Shown piece by piece: positions 1 to 4,954 of a stretch of 34,905 nt of DNA (position 1 is its first letter; every line of letters starts with the position of its first letter). The DNA is from a virus, in the IMG/VR virus record IMGVR_UViG_3300042542_001079, positions 1 to 34,905 of that record; one strand, given 5' to 3'. A program made the position numbers and the translations under genes. Under the pieces are notes generated by a model that had not been told where the DNA came from, did not search any database, and was given only the letters and a program-made list of their open reading frames with translations.

Positions 1-76
1 AGCACAATACGCCCATGCTCAAACCTTCCTTGGAGACTCCAGATAATTCTGTCAGTCTTTTTCCTGTTGCCATGCG
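1..76. repeat. Left copy of 76-bp terminal direct repeat
   Basis: Bases 1-76 are identical to 34830-34905. The repeat lies inside the terminase gene, and joining it restores the reading frame. It is therefore best read as assembly overlap of a circular contig (circularly permuted or circularised phage DNA) rather than a biological terminal repeat. Confidence 0.9.
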
Positions 77-1082
77 TCAAGTCAACTATGTGTGAATATA
101 CATTATTTTTACGCATTAAGTCACTCAAATACGGCAAAACTGCGTTTTTTAACGCCCCCCTCTCAATTCCAATGCTCAAAGGACGGTATTCACGCATCTT
201 TAGCAAGATAGTAGCGGCAGTTTCCCGAATGTCCCAACGCCCATAGACAATCTCTTTGACAAACCACTTGCCATCATCGGTTACCTTGACTACAGCAATG
301 GCTGTCTGGTCTAGTCTTTTTTTAGAATTAGCCGCTTGTTTAGCCACTTCTTCAAACCCTGCCAAATCGACAGCAATGTAGTACGAGCCATAATCAGGTT
401 CTTCTCCATATTTCAACCACTCCTCTTTAAAAACATCAGAGCCAGCATTGTCAAAGGATGCCATATACTCTTGCTTGAAAGCAAAGCTAGATAGGGTTTT
501 CTTTGCGCTCTCGATTTCAGTAGGGTCGATCAGGGGGTTATCTTTGGTGGTGAAATGCCAAGATTTCCAATCTGAGTCTTCTTCTGACATTCCGAGTCTA
601 AAAATGTCATAGAAAAAGTTACGACCCTTGGGAGTTCCGATGAACATTGCCCGACCTTTTTTGTCTGACAACGAAGCTCGAATGACTTGCTCCCATGCTT
701 CGGGTTTGATGTCGGCAACCTCGTCAAGCACAGCGTAGGTGAGTGACACTCCTCGCAGAGTATCTGGGCGATCTGCACCTCTAACATAGATTTTTGCTCC
801 GTTTATCAGGGTTATATCCATATTATTGATGTGGCTTGCCTGAATGACTTCACGCCCCAACTCCATCAATACATCCCAAATAATCTGTCTTGCCTGACCA
901 TTGGTAGGCGCAACATACAGTACAGCAGAACCAGCAGTACATTGCAATCCCTCGATTAACAGAGTGATAGCTGAGAGTCTAGACTTACCGCAACGCCGAC
1001 CAGCGGCAATGACTTTAAACCTTGTTTTATCAGCAAAGACTTCTTGTTGCCAAGGTAAGAGACTGAAGTTTAGGTCTGACAT
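1..1082 (-). CDS. terL: Terminase large subunit, N-terminal 361 codons (gene continues at 34829)
   Basis: This is the DNA-packaging motor ATPase and nuclease. Reading from the ATG at 1080-1082, residues 9-16 form an adenine-binding Q-type motif (LPWQQEVF), 27-34 a Walker A (AGRRCGKS), 115-121 a Walker B (TYAVLDE) and 147-153 the coupling motif (FIGTPKG). The nuclease domain opens with IAVDLAG (Asp239). The frame is open to base 1 and continues without interruption into 34829-34652 when the ends are joined, giving 419 aa. The start overlaps the stop of the upstream gene (TAATG), which suggests translational coupling. The identity is secure from the motifs; the packaging type (cos, pac or terminal repeats) cannot be read from it. 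Confidence 0.95.
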   Translation of the reverse strand, partial: MSDLNFSLLPWQQEVFADKTRFKVIAAGRRCGKSRLSAITLLIEGLQCTAGSAVLYVAPTNGQARQIIWDVLMELGREVIQASHINNMDITLINGAKIYVRGADRPDTLRGVSLTYAVLDEVADIKPEAWEQVIRASLSDKKGRAMFIGTPKGRNFFYDIFRLGMSEEDSDWKSWHFTTKDNPLIDPTEIESAKKTLSSFAFKQEYMASFDNAGSDVFKEEWLKYGEEPDYGSYYIAVDLAGFEEVAKQAANSKKRLDQTAIAVVKVTDDGKWFVKEIVYGRWDIRETAATILLKMREYRPLSIGIERGALKNAVLPYLSDLMRKNNVYSHIVDLTHGNRKKTDRIIWSLQGRFEHGRIV

Positions 1083-1576
1083 TATTCGATTGTGTAGTCT
1101 GGGATTGAGAATGGGTCTTTGTAAAACGGGGTGTCTACCTTTTGTTTTGAAAGACTCCAGTTTTTTGCTTTTTCTACAGTGTCAAGTCCCATTGCATCAG
1201 GGTCAGTCCCATACTGACGCATAAAAAATTCTTTCCATGCTGTTGGATGGGTTGGGTCTTTTAGCATTTGTCCTGTCTTGGTAGACGATGGGAAGTGCGG
1301 TCTATTGTCATAAGGACTGATAGTTTCTTTTATCCCAGCTTTCCATGCTCCCCTGTAATCATAGTCAGGAGATTCAAGAATCATCTCTGTAACTCGCTGG
1401 TTATCTAACTTATCGACAGGCATCTTTTGTTCAGCCGCAATGTCTGACTTAATAGAGTTAAACAGTTGAGTTCCTTGTAACCAACTGCGAAACTGCTGTT
1501 CTTCCGCTGGTTTTAAAGTGGTAGGACTCCAAGGAGTCGCAGAAAATTTTTCATACTCATTTAGCCAATCACTCAT
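1082..1576 (-). CDS. Conserved phage protein between small and large terminase
   Basis: A 164-aa soluble protein with no membrane segment, lying between the TerS candidate and TerL. Its stop overlaps the TerL start and its start overlaps the TerS stop by 4 bases, so all three are probably translated together. The middle holds DYDYRGAWKAG, followed by HFPSS and DPTHPTAWKEF. I recall a similar 'DYD-RG-W...H...P-HPT' pattern in small uncharacterised proteins of other tailed phages, but cannot name a function. A packaging accessory role is inference from position only. Confidence 0.85.
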   Translation of the reverse strand: MSDWLNEYEKFSATPWSPTTLKPAEEQQFRSWLQGTQLFNSIKSDIAAEQKMPVDKLDNQRVTEMILESPDYDYRGAWKAGIKETISPYDNRPHFPSSTKTGQMLKDPTHPTAWKEFFMRQYGTDPDAMGLDTVEKAKNWSLSKQKVDTPFYKDPFSIPDYTIE

Positions 1577-2007
1577 TCTTTTGCCTCTATATCTTCTGCA
1601 TCTATAGGGTTTTCACCAATGACTACACCACCTATGCCTGAGATGGTGATGTTGACAGCGGAACGCTGTTTTCCTTCTTTTTCAAATAGTGAAACGGGAA
1701 GCATTCTGTCCATACAGAGTTTGAGTGCCGCCATCTGTGCAGGGTGTTCATCATTCATTGCAATCTCGACTGCTTTGTAGACGACATTAGAACCAGCACT
1801 GTTTATCAGGAGGTCTTTGAGTTCTTTGATTTTCTGTTGTTCAGTCTTGGGCAGTATGAGAGCAGTTGGATTGTCTGCATACTTGGATAAGGTCATCTTC
1901 CCAGAACCTTTGGGTCTGCCCTTGGTTTTCTTTAGGCTATCAGGGAGTGCATCTACTACATTCATCTTTTGTCCAGTTAGGGAAGAAGTTTTGTTGGTGG
2001 CTTCCAT
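1573..2007 (-). CDS. terS: Putative terminase small subunit
   Basis: A 144-aa protein at the head of the late operon, directly upstream of the terminase genes. It has a basic GRPKGSGK segment near residues 30-37, common in phage small terminases, then a helical region and a segment ending in LKLCMDRMLPVS that matches the usual 'L-D-R--P' turn of these proteins. The C-terminus is acidic. TerS recognises phage DNA and loads TerL. No good ribosome binding site precedes the ATG at 2007; an in-frame ATG at 1965 with GGACAAAAG in front is an alternative start. The assignment rests on position and motif style. Confidence 0.7.
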   Translation of the reverse strand: MEATNKTSSLTGQKMNVVDALPDSLKKTKGRPKGSGKMTLSKYADNPTALILPKTEQQKIKELKDLLINSAGSNVVYKAVEIAMNDEHPAQMAALKLCMDRMLPVSLFEKEGKQRSAVNITISGIGGVVIGENPIDAEDIEAKE

Positions 2008-2077
2008 AAAGCAGGATTGGGTTCAATTCAACAACAAACAAAATCCCACGGAGCTAAACCGTTTCCACCAACACGGC

Positions 2078-2123
2078 TGAAGACTGCGTTGGACTCACCA
2101 GCTTTCAAAGTGAACAGTCTTCA
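2078..2123. repeat. 9-bp perfect inverted repeat in the late/early divergent region
   Basis: TGAAGACTG (2078-2086) and CAGTCTTCA (2115-2123) are exact complements separated by 28 bases. The repeat lies between the first late gene (minus, start 2007) and the early promoter (plus, 2148). It could be an operator, part of the leader of late mRNA, or a packaging recognition site next to the TerS gene. Nothing in the sequence decides between these. Confidence 0.5.
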
Positions 2124-2147
2124 TGCGTCTTGGAAGTTAGCGCACAC

Positions 2148-2176
2148 TTTACATCAGAATCAGAATCTTGTATAGT
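2148..2176 (+). promoter_or_regulatory. Strong sigma70-type early promoter
   Basis: TTTACA (2148-2153), a 17-base spacer and TATAGT (2171-2176) give a near-consensus housekeeping promoter reading rightwards. Transcription should begin near 2183, at the start of a strongly structured leader and upstream of the first early gene. It diverges from the late operon. Confidence 0.75.
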
Positions 2177-2182
2177 GGAGGT

Positions 2183-2277
2183 AAGTTTGTTCGCACCAGA
2201 CTATGAGCCTTTTAGAAGTGGTACAGCCTCGGGAGTTCTCGGGGGTGCGACTGTATCACCCCTAAAGGGCTTTTTTT
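2183..2277 (+). ncRNA. Structured leader RNA ending in a long intrinsic terminator
   Basis: Downstream of the promoter, 2206-2215 (AGCCTTTTAG) pairs with 2262-2271 (CTAAAGGGCT), and 2218-2226 (GTGGTACAG) pairs with 2251-2259 (CTGTATCAC). Each helix has a single G-U wobble, and together they make 19 pairs. Seven T (2271-2277) follow at once, as in a rho-independent terminator. In addition, the leader segment TCGCACC (2191-2197) is an exact complement of GGTGCGA (2244-2250) in the terminator loop, allowing a pseudoknot. Either this is a free-standing small RNA of about 95 nt or it is an attenuator for the gene starting at 2278. I do not recognise an Rfam family. Confidence 0.7.
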
Positions 2278-2502
2278 ATGGCAATTCAACTAACACCTGA
2301 AGAACTGGCAAAACAGAGACAGCGCAAGGAAATAGCGCAAGCACTGGAATCTTGGGGAAAAGGTTTGGCAACGAAGTTAGCACAAGACAGGATAGACAAG
2401 AGGAAAGTTACAAATCCCAAGAAGATTAAGGTTTACGAAAAAGGCGCAAAACAAGAAGCAAGAAAGATTCTCAAAGCATTTGATGATGGGATGATTTTCT
2501 AG
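2278..2502 (+). CDS. Small basic protein, first early gene
   Basis: A 74-aa, Lys/Arg-rich, mostly helical protein with no recognisable domain. Its ATG follows the terminator T-run directly. The only ribosome binding site candidate (AAAGGG, 2264-2269) sits inside the terminator stem, so expression should need both read-through and unfolding of that hairpin. As the first gene behind a strong early promoter it could be a host-takeover or regulatory protein, but that is inference. Its last codons overlap the second promoter (-35 at 2480-2485). Confidence 0.65.
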   Translation: MAIQLTPEELAKQRQRKEIAQALESWGKGLATKLAQDRIDKRKVTNPKKIKVYEKGAKQEARKILKAFDDGMIF

Positions 2503-2508
2503 TATAGT
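2480..2508 (+). promoter_or_regulatory. Second sigma70-type promoter, feeding the structured RNA
   Basis: TTGATG (2480-2485), a 17-base spacer and TATAGT (2503-2508). The -10 box is identical to that of the promoter at 2171. The expected start near 2515 is just before the first helix of the structured region at 2519-2670. Confidence 0.6.
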
Positions 2509-2514
2509 GTTGAA

Positions 2515-2672
2515 AAAAGGAGTGTCGGTTTTGCTACCCGACTCGACAGAGGGTAATCCTGTAAACCCCTGTTATGACCGCTTGGAAGCTGGTGTGCCAT
2601 CGTAGTGACTACGCCGCACAGATAAACCAGAGTAAGCCTAGAAGTAGGCTCTCCTCGTGGCAGACACTCTAA
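2515..2672 (+). ncRNA. Candidate multi-helix structured RNA, about 155 nt
   Basis: Bases 2519-2526 and 2663-2670 form an 8-pair closing helix (GAGTGTC with GACACTC plus one G-U). Inside are four further helices in order: 2546-2554 with 2565-2572 (ACAG, bulged A, GGGT); 2578-2592 (a short tetraloop hairpin); 2592-2619 (GTGTG with CGCAC, capped by CGTAG-TGA-CTACG); and 2630-2653 (AGCCTA-GAAG-TAGGCT extended by GAG with CTC). The 5' strand of the closing helix can instead form a local hairpin, GTCGG (2524-2528) with CCGAC (2538-2542), so two exclusive folds exist. There is no long reading frame. It is not a tRNA and I do not recognise the class. Confidence 0.6.
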
Positions 2673-2882
2673 TCAGCTTTCTGTTAAACATTATTTTACC
2701 TATACAAGCTATCGGGTAGCCGCCTTGCGCCCAAATGAAACTTAAAGACACACCTCACTGATTACCCCCTTTTTCCAATTCAACTTTGCTTATTGTGTCG
2801 TACAGTCTGATTTAGCTTTTCGTGTGCAGAGGAGGGTTCACAAATATTTACAACACCACGCATACCCCCTCCCCCCTATCAA

Positions 2883-2959
2883 AGTAAGTACTCACTTACA
2901 AGTAAGCACTCACACACATAGAAGTGAGCACTAACTAACCTACCCAGTAAGCACTTACT
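2883..2959. repeat. Four iteron-like 14-bp palindromic repeats
   Basis: Copies at 2883-2896, 2901-2914, 2923-2936 and 2946-2959 fit AGTRAGYACTNACT. The last copy, AGTAAGCACTTACT, is a dyad apart from its two central bases. Start-to-start spacing is 18, 22 and 23 bases. A fifth copy lies far away at 13242-13255. The array looks like binding sites for a dimeric protein, either origin iterons or operators. Confidence 0.7.
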
Positions 2960-3083
2960 AACATTCCACTTGATGCGATAAATATTATGTTAAGTCAATC
3001 AAGCATATAGGGTCTATGCACCATTCAAGGGATACTAACCAGTCAGTCAGTTATATGTGATTATGTTAAATAGTGAAAACCTA

Positions 3084-3111
3084 TTGACTATCATTAGTTG
3101 ATAGATATTAT
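3084..3111 (+). promoter_or_regulatory. Promoter-like element with an embedded dyad
   Basis: TTGACT (3084-3089), a 16-base spacer and TATTAT (3106-3111) resemble a sigma70 promoter reading towards the gene at 3223. The inverted repeat CTATCA-N5-TGATAG (3088-3104) overlaps the end of the -35 box and nearly all of the spacer, where a repressor would occlude RNA polymerase. Confidence 0.5.
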
Positions 3112-3142
3112 TAGTGGGAAATTAGGGTAACTACTGATTACA

Positions 3143-3155
3143 TAGTGTCGTACAG
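3143..3155 (+). promoter_or_regulatory. TAGTGTCGTACAG regulatory site
   Basis: One of six related sites, all upstream of plus-strand genes: 2793, 3143, 4337, 9214 (degenerate), 9233 and 10894. The core TGT-CGT-ACA is a short dyad. This copy lies about 70 bases before the gene at 3223 and is followed by the -10-like TATATTATA. Operator or promoter element; the binding protein is unknown. Confidence 0.5.
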
Positions 3156-3222
3156 AATGTTATATTATAGGCACTGGTTCAAAATAATCAGTGTTTCAAC
3201 AACAAACTAAACAGGTGTTCAT

Positions 3223-3462
3223 ATGACTATTCAAGTGACTAAAATTGGCAATATCGATAATGGTATCGATGGTTCAGAGGAATATCTTTTATTGACTGAT
3301 TCAGAGGATAACTTAACTGAAAATCAAGCATGGGAATACCTACACCCATTGGTGTATCGTGATACCAATGATGCAGGGGCATACTTTTGCCACACTGTTA
3401 GAACATTGCAAAAAACCGATAACTCAGTGGTTTGCATTGTTTATCACCAATACAATGTATAA
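3223..3462 (+). CDS. Hypothetical early protein
   Basis: A 79-aa acidic soluble protein without a recognised domain. The start is set by the ribosome binding site context ACAGGTGTTCAT, the same module that precedes most genes of this block. It is the first gene after the iteron region and is followed by regulatory cassette I. No function can be proposed. Confidence 0.75.
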   Translation: MTIQVTKIGNIDNGIDGSEEYLLLTDSEDNLTENQAWEYLHPLVYRDTNDAGAYFCHTVRTLQKTDNSVVCIVYHQYNV

Positions 3463-3465
3463 ATT

Positions 3466-3539
3466 CTAGGGTTTATGGCATTGGAAACAGTGCCATTACA
3501 CCTAGGGATTTTCCTAGGGATTTTTGATAGGTGTTAATG
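3466..3539 (+). promoter_or_regulatory. Intergenic RNA cassette I, upstream of the ArdC-N-like gene
   Basis: First, ATGGCATT (3475-3482) pairs with AGTGCCAT (3489-3496) around the loop GGAAAC. Next come two CCTAGG palindromes (3501-3506, 3513-3518) that can pair with each other. Last is the ribosome binding site TAGGTGT (3528-3534), exactly complementary to ACACCTA (3498-3504). The CCTAGG hairpin and the ribosome-site hairpin share bases 3501-3504, so only one can form. Cassette II (4883-4954) has the same layout. Confidence 0.6.
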
Positions 3540-3845
3540 ATGGATAAACAACTGCAACAATTGGAAAGCCTACAAAGGGCTAAAAATGGTGATTCACTAT
3601 TGAATTACCCTAGCATAATGACTGGTTTTATCGCAAAGGGTATCAACCCTAGCGACATAATCCCTAGGGAAAATGTATTCACCTATAACGCATGGAAAGC
3701 CTTAAACAGGCAGGTAAAAAAGGGTGAGCATGGGGTTAAAGTAGTCACATGGATAGATGCACACGATAAAACCACTGGTTTACCTACAAAATTGTGCCGT
3801 TCATCTACAGTTTTCCATGTGTCTCAAACTGAATTGATTCAATAA
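3540..3845 (+). CDS. Stand-alone ArdC N-terminal-like (antirestriction/ssDNA-binding) protein
   Basis: A 101-aa protein. Residues 46-73 (VFTYNAWKALNRQVKKGEHG followed by VKVVTWI) and 88-98 (RSSTVFHVSQT) match the pattern of the ArdC N-terminal domain (DUF1738), which binds single-stranded DNA in plasmid antirestriction proteins. The C-terminal metallopeptidase domain of ArdC is absent, so this is the binding domain alone. It may protect entering DNA or coat replication intermediates. The ATG at 3540 is preferred over 3537 because it gives the 6-base spacing to AGGTG seen at neighbouring genes. Confidence 0.75.
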   Translation: MDKQLQQLESLQRAKNGDSLLNYPSIMTGFIAKGINPSDIIPRENVFTYNAWKALNRQVKKGEHGVKVVTWIDAHDKTTGLPTKLCRSSTVFHVSQTELIQ

Positions 3846-3856
3846 ACAATAGGTTT

Positions 3857-3936
3857 ATAACTCTTAGAATTCTAGGGGTTATATGCCTAGGGGTTTCCTA
3901 GGGATTCAATCAATCATTTTTTAATAGGTGTTCAAA
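3857..3936 (+). promoter_or_regulatory. Intergenic RNA cassette III, upstream of the gene at 3937
   Basis: An 11-pair hairpin (3857-3882, arms ATAACTCTTAG and CTAGGGGTTAT, loop AATT, two G-U pairs) is followed by two CCTAGG palindromes (near 3886 and 3897) and the ribosome site AATAGGTGTT. The order matches cassettes I and II, but the complement to the ribosome site is only four bases (CCTA), so the second switch element is weaker here. Confidence 0.45.
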
Positions 3937-4188
3937 ATGACAAATCAACAAATCAAAGCCTTGCAAAGCATAGGCAAAGGAATCATAGAATCATGCAATA
4001 TTGATTCAATCGGTGCACCTAGTGGTGCAATATATGCCGCATTAATGGGGCATGGTGCATCATTAAATCAGTTTCAATCAATTATGGATACCCTTGTGCG
4101 TAGTGGTTTTTTAACGCATGATGCCGATTGTCAAACCTATCATGCCACTGATTCAGGCATTGCATGGTCAAACAAAGTAGGGGCATAA
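3937..4188 (+). CDS. Small winged-helix-like hypothetical protein
   Basis: An 83-aa protein. The pattern GAPSGAIYAALMGHGASLNQ, then a helix ending in LVRSGFLTHD and a short YHATDSG hairpin, resembles a winged helix, as in small phage and plasmid DNA-binding proteins. An upstream in-frame GTG (3928) lies inside the ribosome binding site, so the ATG at 3937 (AATAGGTGTTCAAA in front) is the start. Function unknown; transcription control is inference. Confidence 0.7.
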   Translation: MTNQQIKALQSIGKGIIESCNIDSIGAPSGAIYAALMGHGASLNQFQSIMDTLVRSGFLTHDADCQTYHATDSGIAWSNKVGA

Positions 4189-4189
4189 A

Positions 4190-4315
4190 ATGAAACCTAC
4201 ACAATGCACAATCACTGGTTACTGGTATGTCACTGGTTACATTACTGGTAGAAAATATTGGGGGGCTAATCCTAGGGATTGTGTACAAAATGCACAATTG
4301 TATTTTTACCAATAA
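4190..4315 (+). CDS. Small hypothetical protein, 41 aa
   Basis: Begins one base after the previous stop and reads MKPTQCTITGYWYVTGY and onward, with three repeats of a T/V-ITG-Y/R type motif and many aromatic residues. No membrane helix and no known domain. The tight spacing suggests coupled translation. The reading frame holds one CCTAGG motif near 4270. Confidence 0.5.
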   Translation: MKPTQCTITGYWYVTGYITGRKYWGANPRDCVQNAQLYFYQ

Positions 4316-4336
4316 CTAGGGTTTATCCCTATGGTG

Positions 4337-4349
4337 TAGTGTCTTACAC
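4337..4349 (+). promoter_or_regulatory. TAGTGTCTTACAC regulatory site
   Basis: This variant of the repeated site is a full dyad, TAGTGT-CTT-ACACTA (4337-4351), so it can act as a DNA operator or fold into a 6-pair hairpin. It lies between the gene ending at 4315 and the ribosome site of the gene at 4390. Confidence 0.45.
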
Positions 4350-4389
4350 TATCCTACATTCAATCATCATTCATTCAATAGGTGTTCAT

Positions 4390-4569
4390 ATGACAAAAAT
4401 TAAAGAATTCAAGCATGGTTATGCGACATTCGAAAAATTGTTTCCATCGGGTATGTATCTGGTTCAGTGCTATATAGGCACTGAATTGCACGATAAGATT
4501 CGATGCGATGACTATCAAACTGCAATGCAATACTACAAAGCATTTTCCAATATTGCCAAAAACTCTTAA
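4390..4569 (+). CDS. Hypothetical early protein, 59 aa
   Basis: Starts at the ATG after AATAGGTGTTCAT. The frame is open further upstream, but that part is leader with the regulatory dyad. The product is small and soluble (MTKIKEFKHGYATFEKLFP at the start), reading like a small beta-alpha domain. No recognised family. Confidence 0.65.
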   Translation: MTKIKEFKHGYATFEKLFPSGMYLVQCYIGTELHDKIRCDDYQTAMQYYKAFSNIAKNS

Positions 4570-4580
4570 TAGGTGTAAAA

Positions 4581-4796
4581 ATGAAACAGTATTTCACATT
4601 CAACAATTTGCAAGATGCGTTAAATTATCGGCATGATAATGGTTTAGGCGGATGGATATTTGCCCCTGAAAATGATAAACCTAATTTTTATCCATACCAT
4701 GATGTAATTTTATTCCCTAGTGAATTCCCGCCTAGTGCAATTTTTAACCATCCATTTACTAAAGGTCGCACTGGTAAACTGGTAGGGGCACAATAA
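4581..4796 (+). CDS. Hypothetical early protein, 71 aa
   Basis: A 71-aa protein rich in Asn, Pro and aromatic residues, starting after AATAGGTGTAAAA. Its stop overlaps the start of the next small gene (TAATG). No domain recognised. Confidence 0.65.
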   Translation: MKQYFTFNNLQDALNYRHDNGLGGWIFAPENDKPNFYPYHDVILFPSEFPPSAIFNHPFTKGRTGKLVGAQ

Positions 4797-4879
4797 TGGA
4801 ATCAATCGACAAAATTGTGATATGGGTAAGCCTTACAGGGTTTATTTGTCTTATGCTAATCATAGGGATATGGGGCTAA
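4796..4879 (+). CDS. 27-aa single-pass membrane peptide
   Basis: The ATG overlaps the stop of the gene before it. After MESIDK the rest is one hydrophobic helix (IVIWVSLTGFICLMLIIGIWG). Such peptides are common in phage early operons and may act at the host membrane, for example in superinfection exclusion. Evidence is limited to the overlap and composition. Confidence 0.5.
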   Translation: MESIDKIVIWVSLTGFICLMLIIGIWG

Positions 4880-4882
4880 AAA

Positions 4883-4954
4883 CTAGGGTTTAGGGTATTG
4901 TTAGCAGTACCCTAACACCTAGGCATTTTCCTAGGCATTCAATAGGTGTTAAAA
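4883..4954 (+). promoter_or_regulatory. Intergenic RNA cassette II, upstream of the sliding-clamp gene
   Basis: TAGGGTATT (4891-4899) pairs with AGTACCCTA (4906-4914) around the loop GTTAGC. Compared with cassette I, two base pairs of this stem have changed on both sides (T-A to G-C, C-G to T-A), which is compensatory change. Two CCTAGG palindromes follow (4918-4923, 4930-4935). The ribosome site TAGGTGTT (4943-4950) is an exact 8-base complement of AACACCTA (4914-4921). The CCTAGG hairpin and the ribosome-site hairpin are mutually exclusive. Confidence 0.65.

Larger units (their letters stand above)
2673..3222. other. Non-coding regulatory/origin region
   Basis: I see no convincing gene in these 550 bases. 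They contain one TTGTGTCGTACAG site (2793-2805), a pyrimidine-rich tract near 2865-2878, four iteron-like palindromes (2883-2959), then AT-rich DNA (about 2980-3180) holding a promoter-like element with a dyad (3084-3111) and a second TAGTGTCGTACAG site (3143-3155). Iterons beside an AT-rich stretch fit a replication origin, but no origin-binding protein is proven. Confidence 0.5.

Noticed and set aside
530-787. Small minus-strand frame within the terminase gene
   Set aside because: It lies wholly inside the terL frame between Walker B and the nuclease motifs and shows Cys/Ser-rich shadow composition.
2519-2670. tRNA or tmRNA gene in the structured region
   Set aside because: No T-loop TTCGAAT-type sequence, no acceptor ending in CCA at the closing helix, and five helices instead of a cloverleaf.
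2793-2805. LexA-type SOS box
   Set aside because: TGT-N3-ACA spacing is too short for the CTG-N10-CAG LexA dyad.
2883-2959. CRISPR array
   Set aside because: Repeats are 14-bp palindromes with gaps of only 4-9 bases, far too short for CRISPR spacers, and no cas genes are present.
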